Positions 1 to 8,698 of a stretch of DNA of 64,000 bases are shown piece by piece. Made by a program: the position numbers and the translations under genes. The notes beneath the pieces are model-generated. The model was not told the origin of the DNA. It worked only from the letters and a program-made list of their open reading frames with translations, and did not search any database. This DNA comes from Rheinheimera aquimaris (GTDB taxonomy: Bacteria; Pseudomonadota; Gammaproteobacteria; Enterobacterales; Alteromonadaceae). The stretch spans positions 1-64,000 of the forward strand of contig NZ_JAJAVQ010000006.1 in the NCBI RefSeq assembly GCF_020531985.1, read 5' to 3'. The first letter of the stretch is position 1. Every line of letters starts with the position of its first letter.

Positions 1-288
1 TAACCAGCCCAGTGCGGCCATCGTAAAAGGTTTAACCAACCAGTTCATCACCAGCGTAAGAACGATGCCTTTTGGCTTTTTGCCTACGTCCTGAATTGCG
101 CCGAAGTCTATCTGCACCATCATGGGATAAATCATTAACCAAATCAGCAGCGCCACCACTAAGTTAATTTGGCTGTATTCAATCGCCGCTATGGCTTGAA
201 ACACACCCTGCATCAGGTTGCCAAGCACTACACCGGCAATAATACATAACGCCACCCATACTGATAAATACCGCTCAAAAATACCCAT
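1..288 (-). CDS. acr3: ACR3-family arsenite efflux permease (partial, 3' end outside window)
   Basis: The first 96 codons of a membrane protein are visible, beginning [16 protein letters not shown] and continuing with hydrophobic segments and the stretch [14 protein letters not shown], typical of the N-terminus of ACR3 (BASS superfamily) arsenite/H+ antiporters, which extrude As(III) across the inner membrane. I chose the ATG at 288 because GAGAG lies about 9 bases upstream. An in-frame ATG at 318 would add ten residues and overlap the end of arsO by 8 bases. It is the last visible gene of an arsR-arsC-arsO-acr3 operon, which supports the call. The C-terminal three quarters lie outside the window. 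Confidence 0.88.
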   Translation of the reverse strand, partial: MGIFERYLSVWVALCIIAGVVLGNLMQGVFQAIAAIEYSQINLVVALLIWLMIYPMMVQIDFGAIQDVGKKPKGIVLTLVMNWLVKPFTMAALGWL

Positions 289-310
289 TAACTGCACTCT
301 CTTAATATTG

Positions 311-1387
311 CTATTCATTACTTCGCTGAGTTATCTCAGTTAGAAATCCCAGCATCGCAGGTACATTCTCTCTTGCACTACGCCCGGCACCTATCAGGGT
401 TGCCGAACCGGGACTGGCCCAATCGCCATATCCAAACAACCATAGGCGAGGCTCTTTTACCGCTTGCCCGTTCACAACCTGTACCTTGCCATCGCTTTCC
501 ACTAAATTAAGTGGTGTTAAGTGCGCCAGTTCTGCTTTAAAGCCTGTGCACCAGATCACTGCATCTACCTGCTCTTCGTTACCGTCAGGCCAGATAACGC
601 CGTTATCGGTAAAACCGCTGAACATGGGTTGTGAAGTTAGCAAACCTTTATCGAGTGCAGCTTTTACCGGCGGCACCATCACGATATCGCCAATACCACC
701 AACTGGAGCATCGCCATCATTGCCATTAATGCGGGCGGTGGCACGCTCAAACAGCACCCGGCCATCTACCTCATCTGGTAAAAACAGCGGCGGTCCGCGG
801 GTTATCCAACTGGCATTGGCCACTTCAGCTAGCTCGGCATAGATTTGCGCACCGGAGTTGCCGCCACCGACGATTAGCACGCGCTTGCCACGATAGTGCT
901 CAACTCCGGCATAGTGTGCTGAATGACACTGCTCGCCGGTAAATGCCTGATGACCTTCTATTTCAGGTATCTGCGGGTTGCTCCAAGTGCCGGTGGCACT
1001 GACGACCGTTTTTGCCAGCCAGCTATATTTGCCATCGCTTACTTTTAAGCAGTTATGCACAGTATCGCGCTCAACACTTTGTACCTGATGCGGCCTGTAG
1101 ATCGGCAGTTGATAATGACGCTCATACTCGGCCAGATAGCTCAGCACCTCATTACGATGCGGATACTGGCCCTCCTTGGCCTTGGGCATCAATTTACCCG
1201 GCAAGGAACTCATTAAAGCCGGAGAGAATAAACGCAGGGACGGCCAAGTATGCAGCCAAGCACCGCCGCTTTGTGTTTGGTTGTCGAGAATAATAAAATC
1301 TACATCTGCACGTTTAAGATAGTAGCCAACAGAAAGGCCAGCCTGACCGGCACCAATAACAATTACATCAAAAATTTTTGCTGCCAT
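311..1387 (-). CDS. arsO: ArsO-type flavin-dependent monooxygenase of the ars operon
   Basis: This 358-residue protein has an N-terminal FAD-binding Rossmann motif ([17 protein letters not shown], about residues 8-24) and a second dinucleotide-binding motif ([17 protein letters not shown], about 170-186), the arrangement of NAD(P)H-dependent flavin monooxygenases. Family members found in ars operons are called ArsO; their exact substrate is not well established, and a role in arsenic or organoarsenical redox chemistry is inferred from context. The start ATG overlaps the arsC stop as TAATG, indicating translational coupling. The protein is probably soluble and cytoplasmic, since no signal peptide is visible. 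Confidence 0.85.
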   Translation of the reverse strand: MAAKIFDVIVIGAGQAGLSVGYYLKRADVDFIILDNQTQSGGAWLHTWPSLRLFSPALMSSLPGKLMPKAKEGQYPHRNEVLSYLAEYERHYQLPIYRPHQVQSVERDTVHNCLKVSDGKYSWLAKTVVSATGTWSNPQIPEIEGHQAFTGEQCHSAHYAGVEHYRGKRVLIVGGGNSGAQIYAELAEVANASWITRGPPLFLPDEVDGRVLFERATARINGNDGDAPVGGIGDIVMVPPVKAALDKGLLTSQPMFSGFTDNGVIWPDGNEEQVDAVIWCTGFKAELAHLTPLNLVESDGKVQVVNGQAVKEPRLWLFGYGDWASPGSATLIGAGRSARENVPAMLGFLTEITQRSNE

Positions 1388-1803
1388 TAGTCCGCCTTTG
1401 ATAGCGACTCAGCCAATTGCAATATGTGCTGCTTAATCTCATCTCTGGCGATACGAAAACCCTGCAATAGCTGCTCTGGTGTTTCCCGGCCTGCGGACGG
1501 CTCATTAATTGGCCAGTGCAACCGCTGCACTTTGCCCAGAAAAACCGGGCATACCTCTTCAGCGCACAAGGTGATTACCGCATCCACGGTACGGCTGTCG
1601 AGATCCTCAACCGCTTTTGAATAATGCGTACTGATATCAATACCCAGCTCTGCCATCGCCTTAACCGCATAGCGGTTAAGGGACGAAGGTTGAGAGCCAG
1701 CACTTTGTACGACGATATCCGCTGACAGGTAATGTCTGGCTAATCCTTCGGCCATCTGACTACGAGCTGAGTTTGCCACGCACAGAAAGAGAATGTTCTT
1801 CAT
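1387..1803 (-). CDS. arsC: Arsenate reductase, low-molecular-weight phosphatase type
   Basis: The 138-residue protein begins [20 protein letters not shown]. This contains the CX5R phosphate-binding loop (Cys8 to Arg14) of the low-molecular-weight tyrosine phosphatase fold used by thiol-linked arsenate reductases to convert arsenate to arsenite. A second cysteine pair in the segment [10 protein letters not shown] is in the position expected for the disulfide relay of this class. The open frame continues upstream to 1884, but that extension overlaps arsR and lacks family similarity, so the ATG at 1803 is preferred. It lies 10 bases after arsR and supplies As(III) to the downstream ACR3 pump. 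Confidence 0.93.
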   Translation of the reverse strand: MKNILFLCVANSARSQMAEGLARHYLSADIVVQSAGSQPSSLNRYAVKAMAELGIDISTHYSKAVEDLDSRTVDAVITLCAEEVCPVFLGKVQRLHWPINEPSAGRETPEQLLQGFRIARDEIKQHILQLAESLSKAD

Positions 1804-1813
1804 GGTTGCACCG

Positions 1814-2164
1814 TTATTTACACACCATTTTGTCGTTTGTTGAAACACAGCACGCTTCATCATTGGTAACCTGGCTGCTGGCAACTCGTTGTAACAAATC
1901 CAGTAGCGGCAATAGCTTTTCAGGATTAAGGCTGTAACACACCCGCGGGTGTTCTATTTCACCGGTAACGATTTCAGCTGCTTTTAATATGCGTAAGTGC
2001 TCCGACACGGTTGATTGAGCAAGGCCAACTTCGCTGGTGATTTCACCACCAATGCAGGAAGGTTTACTCAGCAGCAGACGAATAATTTGTATGCGGGCGG
2101 GATGCGCAATTGCTTTAGCGATAGCGGCCAGTTGTTCATTTGAGACTAAATTGAGAGCGTTCAT
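1814..2164 (-). CDS. arsR: ArsR-family metalloid-responsive repressor
   Basis: The 116-residue winged-helix protein has a clear ArsR/SmtB helix-turn-helix ([20 protein letters not shown]). It lacks the ELCVCDL metal site of the E. coli plasmid type. It carries Cys105, Cys106 and Cys115 at the C-terminus, resembling the C-terminal Cys triad described for the Acidithiobacillus-type ArsR, so As(III) is probably sensed there; that is inference. The start at 2164 ([11 protein letters not shown]) fits the family length; the open frame extends 22 codons further upstream through the putative operator and is probably untranslated there. It is the first gene of the operon and probably autoregulates through the dyads at 2175-2198. 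Confidence 0.93.
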   Translation of the reverse strand: MNALNLVSNEQLAAIAKAIAHPARIQIIRLLLSKPSCIGGEITSEVGLAQSTVSEHLRILKAAEIVTGEIEHPRVCYSLNPEKLLPLLDLLQRVASSQVTNDEACCVSTNDKMVCK

Positions 2165-2174
2165 AAATATCACT

Positions 2175-2198
2175 ATCGTTATTCGACGATTTACGAAT
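2175..2198 (-). promoter_or_regulatory. Putative ArsR operator (two nested inverted repeats)
   Basis: Two overlapping dyads lie 11-34 bases upstream of the arsR start. ATCGT-N6-ACGAT spans 2175-2190 and ATTCG-N8-CGAAT spans 2181-2198. Position and symmetry fit an autoregulatory ArsR site. Binding is inferred, not shown. Confidence 0.6.
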
Positions 2199-2230
2199 CT
2201 AGGGGAAAGTAAGGCACGAGTCAAGTTCAA

Positions 2231-2822
2231 AATGTTGTTATTGAGTTAGAAAGAAAACCTATTTACTTTACACCAGAGCGGAAAGCTCCCCTTTAGAATA
2301 GGTAAAACTAAGTGATTCGTTGCATTTTTGCCAAAAATTAAGCTTTCAAATAGTCATTAAACTCGTTTTGTATTACCAATGTTTTTATTTGGTTGTTACC
2401 AAATAGGCTTACTCTAGCCGCATAATGTGGTTTAGCTTGTTACCTTTGCCCCTATCTAATAACTGACGAAAATATCTCCACTTACCTTTTGTAACAGCTG
2501 TTTGACTGAGCGGGTATGTGCTTTTGTACTCATTGAGCAGTGATTAATGCTCCATGCCAATCAAGCTTGCATTTAGTAACCAATGCTTACACTAACCTGT
2601 CCTAACTCTGTCAAAATATTGGTTGACAAATTGGCAATAAATAAATAGCTTTATTGGCATGCCGAGTGGTAAGTTGTTTGCTTTGGTGAAGCAATTTTCG
2701 GCCGGTACTATTCGGTTCTACAACAGCATTTGAAAGTTGCATGAATGCAACAGCAGATGGCTTTGTGGCGTACAAAAGTTTTTTAGCACCGTTCTAAGTG
2801 CAGCAATAATTAGGGGTTAACA
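2231..2822. promoter_or_regulatory. Control region between ars operon and alginate operon, with operator-like repeats
   Basis: This 592-bp gap contains no convincing gene. It holds a perfect inverted repeat with 7-bp arms and a 4-bp spacer (ATTTGGTTGTTACCAAAT, 2387-2404), a TTACCAAT half-site just upstream (2373-2380), and a TATTG...CAATA dyad at 2617-2639 that encloses a consensus -35 hexamer TTGACA (2623-2628). No good -10 is obvious at standard spacing. The half-sites match the ATTGGTAA element seen elsewhere in this locus and the general TTGGT/ACCAA pattern of FadR-subfamily GntR operators, so this is probably the regulated promoter region of the alginate operon. Confidence 0.5.
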
Positions 2823-3701
2823 ATGTCAAAACCAGCAATCGGTTTTATCGGCCTCGGCCTTATGGGCGGCAACATGGTCGAGAATCTACAGAAGAAAGGC
2901 TATCAGCTGACTGTAATGGATCTTAACAAAGACGCTGTTGCAGCTTGTGTTGCCAGAGGTGCATCAACTGCTAGCTCGGCGAAGGAGCTGGCAGCATCTG
3001 TCGATATCGTTATGCTCTGTCTGACCACCTCCGCTATTGTTGAAAAAGTGGTTTACGGTGAAGACGGTATTCTCGCTGGTATCAAAGAAGGCGCAGTGTT
3101 GGTGGATTTTGGTACCTCTATTCCTGCCTCAACACAGAAAATCGGTGCCGATCTTGCCAAGAAAGGTGCCGGTATGATCGACGCTCCGCTGGGCCGTACA
3201 CCGGCTCATGCAAAAGACGGATTACTGAATATTATGGCGGCCGGTGATCTGGAGACATTCAATAAAGTGAAACCAGTGTTGCAAGATCAAGGTGAGAACG
3301 TGTTTTATCTGGGCAAGTTGGGTGCTGGGCATACAACAAAACTTATCAACAACTTCGTTGGTATGACGACCGTTTGCGCCATGTCGCAGGCATTTGCCAT
3401 TGCTGACCGTGCCGGTGTTGATCGGCAACAACTGTTCGACATTATGTCGACCGGACCTTCCAGTTCGCCTTTTATGAAGTTTTGCAAGAACTATGCAGTC
3501 GACAACGTCAGCGACCTCGGTTTCTCACTGGCAAATGCTAACAAAGACTTGGGCTATTTCCTCAAAATGGTTGAAGACCTTGGCAGCGAGTCAAAAATTG
3601 CCAAGGGATCATCTGCCGACTTGCAAGCCGCATTCGATGCCGGTATGGGCAACGGCAACGTGCCAGAGATATTCGATTATTACCGCACGCTTGGCAAATA
3701 G
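2823..3701 (+). CDS. Beta-hydroxyacid dehydrogenase, probable DEH reductase of alginate catabolism
   Basis: This 292-residue enzyme has the N-terminal dinucleotide motif GFIGLGLMGGNM (residues 7-18), the DAP substrate signature near 120, and the catalytic lysine motif GAGHTTKLINN with Lys173 and Asn177. These are hallmarks of the 3-hydroxyisobutyrate / tartronate-semialdehyde reductase family. As first gene of an alginate operon it most likely reduces 4-deoxy-L-erythro-5-hexoseulose uronate (DEH) to 2-keto-3-deoxygluconate, the role assigned to DehR of Vibrio splendidus. The sequence alone cannot exclude tartronate-semialdehyde reductase activity. It lies 155 bp upstream of the PL6 lyase. Confidence 0.8.
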   Translation: MSKPAIGFIGLGLMGGNMVENLQKKGYQLTVMDLNKDAVAACVARGASTASSAKELAASVDIVMLCLTTSAIVEKVVYGEDGILAGIKEGAVLVDFGTSIPASTQKIGADLAKKGAGMIDAPLGRTPAHAKDGLLNIMAAGDLETFNKVKPVLQDQGENVFYLGKLGAGHTTKLINNFVGMTTVCAMSQAFAIADRAGVDRQQLFDIMSTGPSSSPFMKFCKNYAVDNVSDLGFSLANANKDLGYFLKMVEDLGSESKIAKGSSADLQAAFDAGMGNGNVPEIFDYYRTLGK

Positions 3702-3721
3702 AGCGGTTTGTCAGCCAGTCC

Positions 3722-3856
3722 TGGAGTGTTAGAGAAGAGCCGGCTGGTGGCTCCGGTGCCAGAGAGATGGAGTTTATTGGCACCGGAGCTAACCCCTTCG
3801 CTTTACGTGCCGACAGCAATAAAGTGATTATCAGTAGTGAGGTCAAAAAACCATAA
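3722..3856 (+). pseudogene. Coding-like remnant whose stop overlaps the PL6 start codon
   Basis: Between the dehydrogenase and the PL6 lyase one frame reads as plausible protein (WSVREEPAGGSGAREME, then FIGTGANPFALRADSNKV, then a short basic tail) and ends in TAA at 3854-3856. That TAA overlaps the PL6 ATG as TAATG, the arrangement of translationally coupled genes. No start codon with a ribosome site is evident, so it may be the C-terminal scar of a deleted upstream gene. I do not recognise the family. Confidence 0.35.
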
Positions 3857-6126
3857 TGCGTTTATTCAAAGGTTATCTGCGAAACATTTGCCTTGCTCTG
3901 TTATTGGCGCCAATGTCAGTTACTGCGCTCGCTACTGAATATTTTGTAGCGAGTAAAGAAGACTACGAGGCGATTTCATCGAAACTGATCGCCGGTGACA
4001 CGATCATCCTGAAAAACGGGGTCTGGACAGACTTTGAGATAGTGCTGGAGGGGCAGGGACGTGCTGATGAACCCATAACACTGAGGGCAGAAACCAAAGG
4101 GCAAGTGATACTTTCTGGTTTGTCTAATCTTCGGTTGGCAGGAAAGTATCTTACCGTTTCAGGCCTGGTATTTAAAAACGGCTATACCCCCAGTAGTGCC
4201 GTTATTGAGTTTCGCAAAAGCAGTAGTCAGCTTGCCTTCCATTCACGGGTGACGGAAGTCGTTATTGATAACTACAACAATCCGGATAAACAGGAATCGG
4301 ATTATTGGGTCGCTTTATATGGGCAGCACAATCGCTTAGACCACAGCCATTTTGTCGGTAAACGTAATAAAGGCGTCACCATTGCTGTCAGGTTAAACAG
4401 CGAACAGAGTCAGCAAAACTATCACCGCATTGACCATAACTACTTCGGTTATCGCCCAACTTTTGGCTCTAATGGTGGCGAAACACTGCGTATTGGCACC
4501 AGCCATTATTCACTCACCGATTCGTATACGCTGGTAGAAAACAATTATTTTGAACACACCAACGGTGAAGTCGAAATTATCTCGGTAAAGTCCGGCAAAA
4601 ATACTCTGCGCGGAAACCTGTTCTTTGAAGCACGTGGCACGCTGACGCTGCGCCATGGCAACGGAAATATCGTCGAGCAGAACATATTTTTGGGTAATGG
4701 CGTGGAACACACCGGTGGCATACGTGTGATCAACAAAGACCAGGTTATCCGCAATAATTATCTGCAAGGCTTGAAAGGTTACCGATTTGGCAGTGGTTTT
4801 ACTGTGATGAATGGGGTGCCTGACTCGTCAATCAACCGTTATCATCAGGTAGAAAACGCCCTTATAGTCAACAATAGCTTTATTGACGTCGACCACATTC
4901 AGCTGGCAGCCGGTAGCGATGCCGAGCGCACAGCGGTACCCATAGACTCAGTTTTTAAAGACAACCTGATAATCAATAGCAATAAACAGCAGCCTTTTAG
5001 CCTGTTTGATGATGTAAGCGGGATAAAGCTATCCGGAAACCTTGCCAATACCCAGGTGCCAGCAGCACTGGGCTATGGTGTAAAACGCCAGGACATCGCT
5101 GTTAAAAAAGCTAAAAACAGCCTGCTCTATCCTGAGTCTGACAAGCTGAGTGCAGGTGCGACACGAGAGTTGAAAGTACTGTCCAAACAAGACACTGGTG
5201 TTAGTTGGTATCCGAAATTGCCTGGCTTGGTAGCATTTGATTCAGGTCAAACACATCGGGTTGAGAGCGGAGCAGAGGCTTTATTAGCAGCAATAGACAA
5301 CGCTGCTGATGGAGACATTGTTGTGCTGGCCAATGGTCAATATGATGTTTCAAAGCTTATCCAGATCGACAAAACCCTAACCATCAAAGCGGCACAGGCA
5401 GGCCAGGCCCGGTTGACTTTTGAACGTTCTGCCTTGTTTGAAATCCGGGATGGTGGCAGTTTGAAACTTGACGGCTTAACTATCTCAGGAGCAAACAGCC
5501 CTGACGCCGCTGCTAACAATGTCGTTCGAACGCAAAAATGGGGCATGGTTGAAAACTACCGCTTTGTGATGCTGAACTCACACATCTTGCAGCTGGATAT
5601 CAACCATTCGTTTGATTTCTTTGCAACTGGCAAGGGTGCTTTTGCCGATGAGATCAGCCTGATTGGCAATACTTTCGACGATATAACTGGCGACGTGCTG
5701 CGTTTAAATACTGAAAGTGAGGATTTGGGCATTTATAACGCTGAGTATGTCAGGGTAAAGGACAATAGCTTCAACCAGGTGCAGGGTGCCGTGGTGAAAC
5801 TTTATCGTGGTGGTACCGATGAAAGTACATTCGGGCCGCATTTGGTAATGGCAGGCAACAAGTTAAATCAGGTTGGCCATGGCAAACGCAACAAGAATAA
5901 ATCCAGTCTGTATCTGCACGGTGTTCAGGTTGCCGACATTCTTCAGAACACGCTAGTGACGTCAGCGCCAATAATCATTGAGCATACAATAGGAGAGCCA
6001 ATAACGCTGATCAAGGGCAATCTTTTTGATATGACCCAGCCACCGGCGGTGACTGAGCTTAATGTTAAAGGGCCGCATACGGCAGTGATTGAAGATAACA
6101 AAACAGTTAATACTGAGAAGAGGTAG
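3856..6126 (+). CDS. Alginate lyase, polysaccharide lyase family 6 (AlyGC-like, two beta-helix domains)
   Basis: The 756-residue exported protein has a signal peptide (cleavage near ALA-TEYF, residue 27) and two successive parallel beta-helix regions, about 28-400 and 460-750, as in AlyGC of Paraglaciecola (751 residues). The catalytic pair of AlyGC, Lys220 and Arg241, aligns with Lys245 in EIISVKSGKN and Arg266 in LTLRHGNGN; the separation of 21 residues is identical. The metal-site region NGGETLRIGTS is also present. It should cleave alginate by beta-elimination in the periplasm or outside the cell. The next gene, PL17, follows 6 bases after the stop. Confidence 0.93.
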   Translation: MRLFKGYLRNICLALLLAPMSVTALATEYFVASKEDYEAISSKLIAGDTIILKNGVWTDFEIVLEGQGRADEPITLRAETKGQVILSGLSNLRLAGKYLTVSGLVFKNGYTPSSAVIEFRKSSSQLAFHSRVTEVVIDNYNNPDKQESDYWVALYGQHNRLDHSHFVGKRNKGVTIAVRLNSEQSQQNYHRIDHNYFGYRPTFGSNGGETLRIGTSHYSLTDSYTLVENNYFEHTNGEVEIISVKSGKNTLRGNLFFEARGTLTLRHGNGNIVEQNIFLGNGVEHTGGIRVINKDQVIRNNYLQGLKGYRFGSGFTVMNGVPDSSINRYHQVENALIVNNSFIDVDHIQLAAGSDAERTAVPIDSVFKDNLIINSNKQQPFSLFDDVSGIKLSGNLANTQVPAALGYGVKRQDIAVKKAKNSLLYPESDKLSAGATRELKVLSKQDTGVSWYPKLPGLVAFDSGQTHRVESGAEALLAAIDNAADGDIVVLANGQYDVSKLIQIDKTLTIKAAQAGQARLTFERSALFEIRDGGSLKLDGLTISGANSPDAAANNVVRTQKWGMVENYRFVMLNSHILQLDINHSFDFFATGKGAFADEISLIGNTFDDITGDVLRLNTESEDLGIYNAEYVRVKDNSFNQVQGAVVKLYRGGTDESTFGPHLVMAGNKLNQVGHGKRNKNKSSLYLHGVQVADILQNTLVTSAPIIIEHTIGEPITLIKGNLFDMTQPPAVTELNVKGPHTAVIEDNKTVNTEKR

Positions 6127-6132
6127 CCTCAG

Positions 6133-8340
6133 ATGAATACTCCATTTCTCCTGCAAAAACTAAAGTTACTGACGTTGACTATCTTCACTCTGCTATTGTC
6201 ATGCAGCGTACAGGCGTCTCATCCAAATTTAGTCATTACGCAATCCGATGTGCTCGACATGCGCAAAGCGATTACTGAGCAGGGAAGGTTTGCCAGTGCT
6301 TATGAAAAGCTGAAAGCCAACGTCGATTTACAAATGGCATTACCTATTGAAGTGCCAATTCCCAAAGACGGAGGCGGCGGTTACACCCACGAGCGTCATA
6401 AAAAAAATTATCAGTTGATGTATGACGCCGGCATTCTTTTTCAGCTAAGTCAGGATAAAGCTTATGCAGACTATGTACGCGACATGTTGCTGGCATATGC
6501 CCAGTTATATCCGACACTGGATTTGCACCCGGCACGAAAAGTGAAGTCACAAAATGCCGGCAAGCTGTTTTGGCAAAGCTTGAATGAGGCTGTGTGGTTG
6601 GTACATACCATCCAGGCTTACGATTTAGTTTACAGTGCACTTAGCGCGCAAGACATCATTAGCATCGAAACAAAGCTGCTAAAGCCAGTCGCGCTGTTTC
6701 TGTCTGAAGGGCAACCCTCTACGTTTAACAAAGTGCATAACCATGGTACCTGGGCAACCGCCGGTGTTGGTATGGCCGGTTATGTGATGAACGAGCCTGA
6801 GTGGGTCGACAAAGCCCTGTATGATCTGCAAAAGTCGGGAAAAGGTGGTTTTCTAAAGCAACTGGATGAACTGTTCTCTCCTCAGGGTTACTACAATGAA
6901 GGACCTTATTATCAGCGTTACGCGCTATTACCTTTCGTCACTTTTGCTAAAGCTATTGCGAATAACGAACCGCAGCGCAAGATTTTTCAGTACCGGGATG
7001 GGATCCTATTAAAAGCCATAGATACGACTATTCAGTTGAGTTATGACGGTTTGTTCTTCCCCATCAACGATGCGATAAAAAGTAAGGGCATTGATACCAT
7101 AGAGTTGGTGCACGGTGTTGCTCTGGCCTACAACCTCACTGATGCTGCTGGCTATCTGGATATCGCCAGACAACAGGATCATATTATTCTTTCCGGCGAT
7201 GGTTTGAAGGTGGCGCAGGCCCTCGACAACGGTCTGGCCGAACCTTATGCATTCAGATCAGTTGCCTTTGGTGATGGTAGTGATGGCAAACAAGGGGCGC
7301 TGGTGATAATGCGAAGCCAGTTGGCGGGTGATCAGGCACTGCTGTTTAAACCTGCAGCCCAAGGCCTGGATCACGGCCACTTTGACAAGCTTACCTGGCA
7401 GTTTTATGACCAGGCGAAAGAGATCGTCTCTGACTATGGTGCGGCGCGTTTTCTCAATGTTGAAGCCAAGTTTGGTGGCCGCTATCTGCCGGAAAACGAA
7501 AGCTATGCCAAGCAAACGGTTGCGCACAATACTGTAGTAGTGGATGAAACCAGTCACTTTGACGGCGACGTTGAGGTAGGCAATCAAAACGCGCCGGTAC
7601 TTAATTACTTCGAAACGAGTCCGCTTGGCACAGTTGCCAGCGCAAAAATTGATACGGCTTATCAGGGTGTTGAGCTAAAACGCACTATTGCTTTGGTTAA
7701 TCTGGCTGAACTGGAGAAAACCATAGTGCTGGACCTGTTTAATGTTGCCGCATCCGGTGAGCATCAACTGGATCTGCCGCTACATTACCAGGGCCAGCTA
7801 ATCGACACGAACTTTGCCTTGTCGGTGAGTACCAATCAGCTGTCGGCTCTGGGTACTAAAAATGGCTATCACCATCTATGGCTTAAAGGCCGTGGTCTGC
7901 CAAAACATCGGCTGGCAAAGGTTTCCTGGTTGAATGAGAACGGACGTTTCTACACCCATACCAGCTTGGTAAATGGACAGGAAGAATTTTTGTTCACTCA
8001 GTTAGGCGCCAACGATCCTCACTTTAATCTGCGTAATGAACAGGCTTTTGTCCGCAGAGTAACGAACAAGAACCAACACCAGTTCATCTCGGTACTTGAA
8101 CCTCACGGTGAATACAATCCTGGCAAGGAATTCACTCTGGAGGCCGAAAGTCAGCTGACAGAGCTTGGTTATAGCCAACAAGGTAACGTGATGCTGGTCG
8201 ATATCACTATCGCCGGTGTTTCATACCTGATAGCGATCAACCAGGCGCCAGAAGCTTCAATCAAACAAGATTTTCAATATCAAGATCAATCTTTTTCCGC
8301 TAACGGCCGACTGGCCGTTTTTGCGCTGAACGACCATTAG
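6133..8340 (+). CDS. Oligoalginate lyase, polysaccharide lyase family 17 (Alg17C-like)
   Basis: This 735-residue protein matches Alg17C of Saccharophagus (736 residues) in length and layout: an alpha/alpha toroid (about 35-380) followed by a heparinase II/III-like beta-sheet domain. The proposed catalytic residues of Alg17C, Asn201/His202 and Tyr258, correspond to Asn203/His204 (VHNHGTW) and Tyr260 (YNEGPYYQRY). PL17 enzymes act exolytically on oligoalginate, releasing unsaturated monouronate that becomes DEH. An N-terminal signal is present; LLSCSVQA could be read as a lipobox at Cys24 or a plain signal cleaved after QA. It is a probable periplasmic enzyme in the same operon as PL6 and kdgF. 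Confidence 0.93.
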   Translation: MNTPFLLQKLKLLTLTIFTLLLSCSVQASHPNLVITQSDVLDMRKAITEQGRFASAYEKLKANVDLQMALPIEVPIPKDGGGGYTHERHKKNYQLMYDAGILFQLSQDKAYADYVRDMLLAYAQLYPTLDLHPARKVKSQNAGKLFWQSLNEAVWLVHTIQAYDLVYSALSAQDIISIETKLLKPVALFLSEGQPSTFNKVHNHGTWATAGVGMAGYVMNEPEWVDKALYDLQKSGKGGFLKQLDELFSPQGYYNEGPYYQRYALLPFVTFAKAIANNEPQRKIFQYRDGILLKAIDTTIQLSYDGLFFPINDAIKSKGIDTIELVHGVALAYNLTDAAGYLDIARQQDHIILSGDGLKVAQALDNGLAEPYAFRSVAFGDGSDGKQGALVIMRSQLAGDQALLFKPAAQGLDHGHFDKLTWQFYDQAKEIVSDYGAARFLNVEAKFGGRYLPENESYAKQTVAHNTVVVDETSHFDGDVEVGNQNAPVLNYFETSPLGTVASAKIDTAYQGVELKRTIALVNLAELEKTIVLDLFNVAASGEHQLDLPLHYQGQLIDTNFALSVSTNQLSALGTKNGYHHLWLKGRGLPKHRLAKVSWLNENGRFYTHTSLVNGQEEFLFTQLGANDPHFNLRNEQAFVRRVTNKNQHQFISVLEPHGEYNPGKEFTLEAESQLTELGYSQQGNVMLVDITIAGVSYLIAINQAPEASIKQDFQYQDQSFSANGRLAVFALNDH

Positions 8341-8351
8341 GAGTAAATCAT

Positions 8352-8696
8352 ATGAGTAAGCAAAGTAGCCATTTTATCTCTGGTACTGAAGCAGAGATTG
8401 TAGATCTGGGTGGTGGCTTAAAACGTCAGATGCTGGGTTATAACCACGAGCTCATGATGGTCAAAGTGTGGTTTGCCAAAGGAGCCGAAGGCTATGTGCA
8501 CAAGCATCGTCATTCACAGGTGACCTATGTGGAAGAGGGCGAATTTCACTTCAATATCGGCGGGGAAATAAAAGTGCTGAAACCTGGGGACAGTTGCTTA
8601 ATTCCACCCTTTGTGGAGCACGGTGCGGTGTGCCCGACCGGAGGTATTTTGATTGACACCTTCAGCCCTGCCAGAGAAGACTTTCTTGAGGACTAA
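8352..8696 (+). CDS. kdgF: KdgF-like cupin, unsaturated uronate ring-opening enzyme
   Basis: The 114-residue single-domain cupin has the metal-binding pattern HKHRHSQ (His50, His52, Gln56) and His90. IDTF places Asp102 and Phe104 near the substrate, at positions resembling those reported for Yersinia KdgF. KdgF accelerates conversion of 4,5-unsaturated monouronates released by PL enzymes into linear DEH or DKI. Its place directly after the PL17 exolyase and before the uronate transporter fits this job. A good ribosome site (TAGGAG) precedes the ATG. No signal peptide is seen, so it is cytoplasmic. Confidence 0.92.
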   Translation: MSKQSSHFISGTEAEIVDLGGGLKRQMLGYNHELMMVKVWFAKGAEGYVHKHRHSQVTYVEEGEFHFNIGGEIKVLKPGDSCLIPPFVEHGAVCPTGGILIDTFSPAREDFLED

Positions 8697-8698
8697 TT

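Noticed and set aside
1804-1884. Upstream extension of arsC by 27 codons
   Set aside because: It overlaps the end of arsR, and the conserved protein start MKNILFLC lies at 1803.
3493-3732. 79-codon open frame overlapping the dehydrogenase end
   Set aside because: It is in a different frame from both the dehydrogenase and the remnant before PL6 and has no ribosome site.
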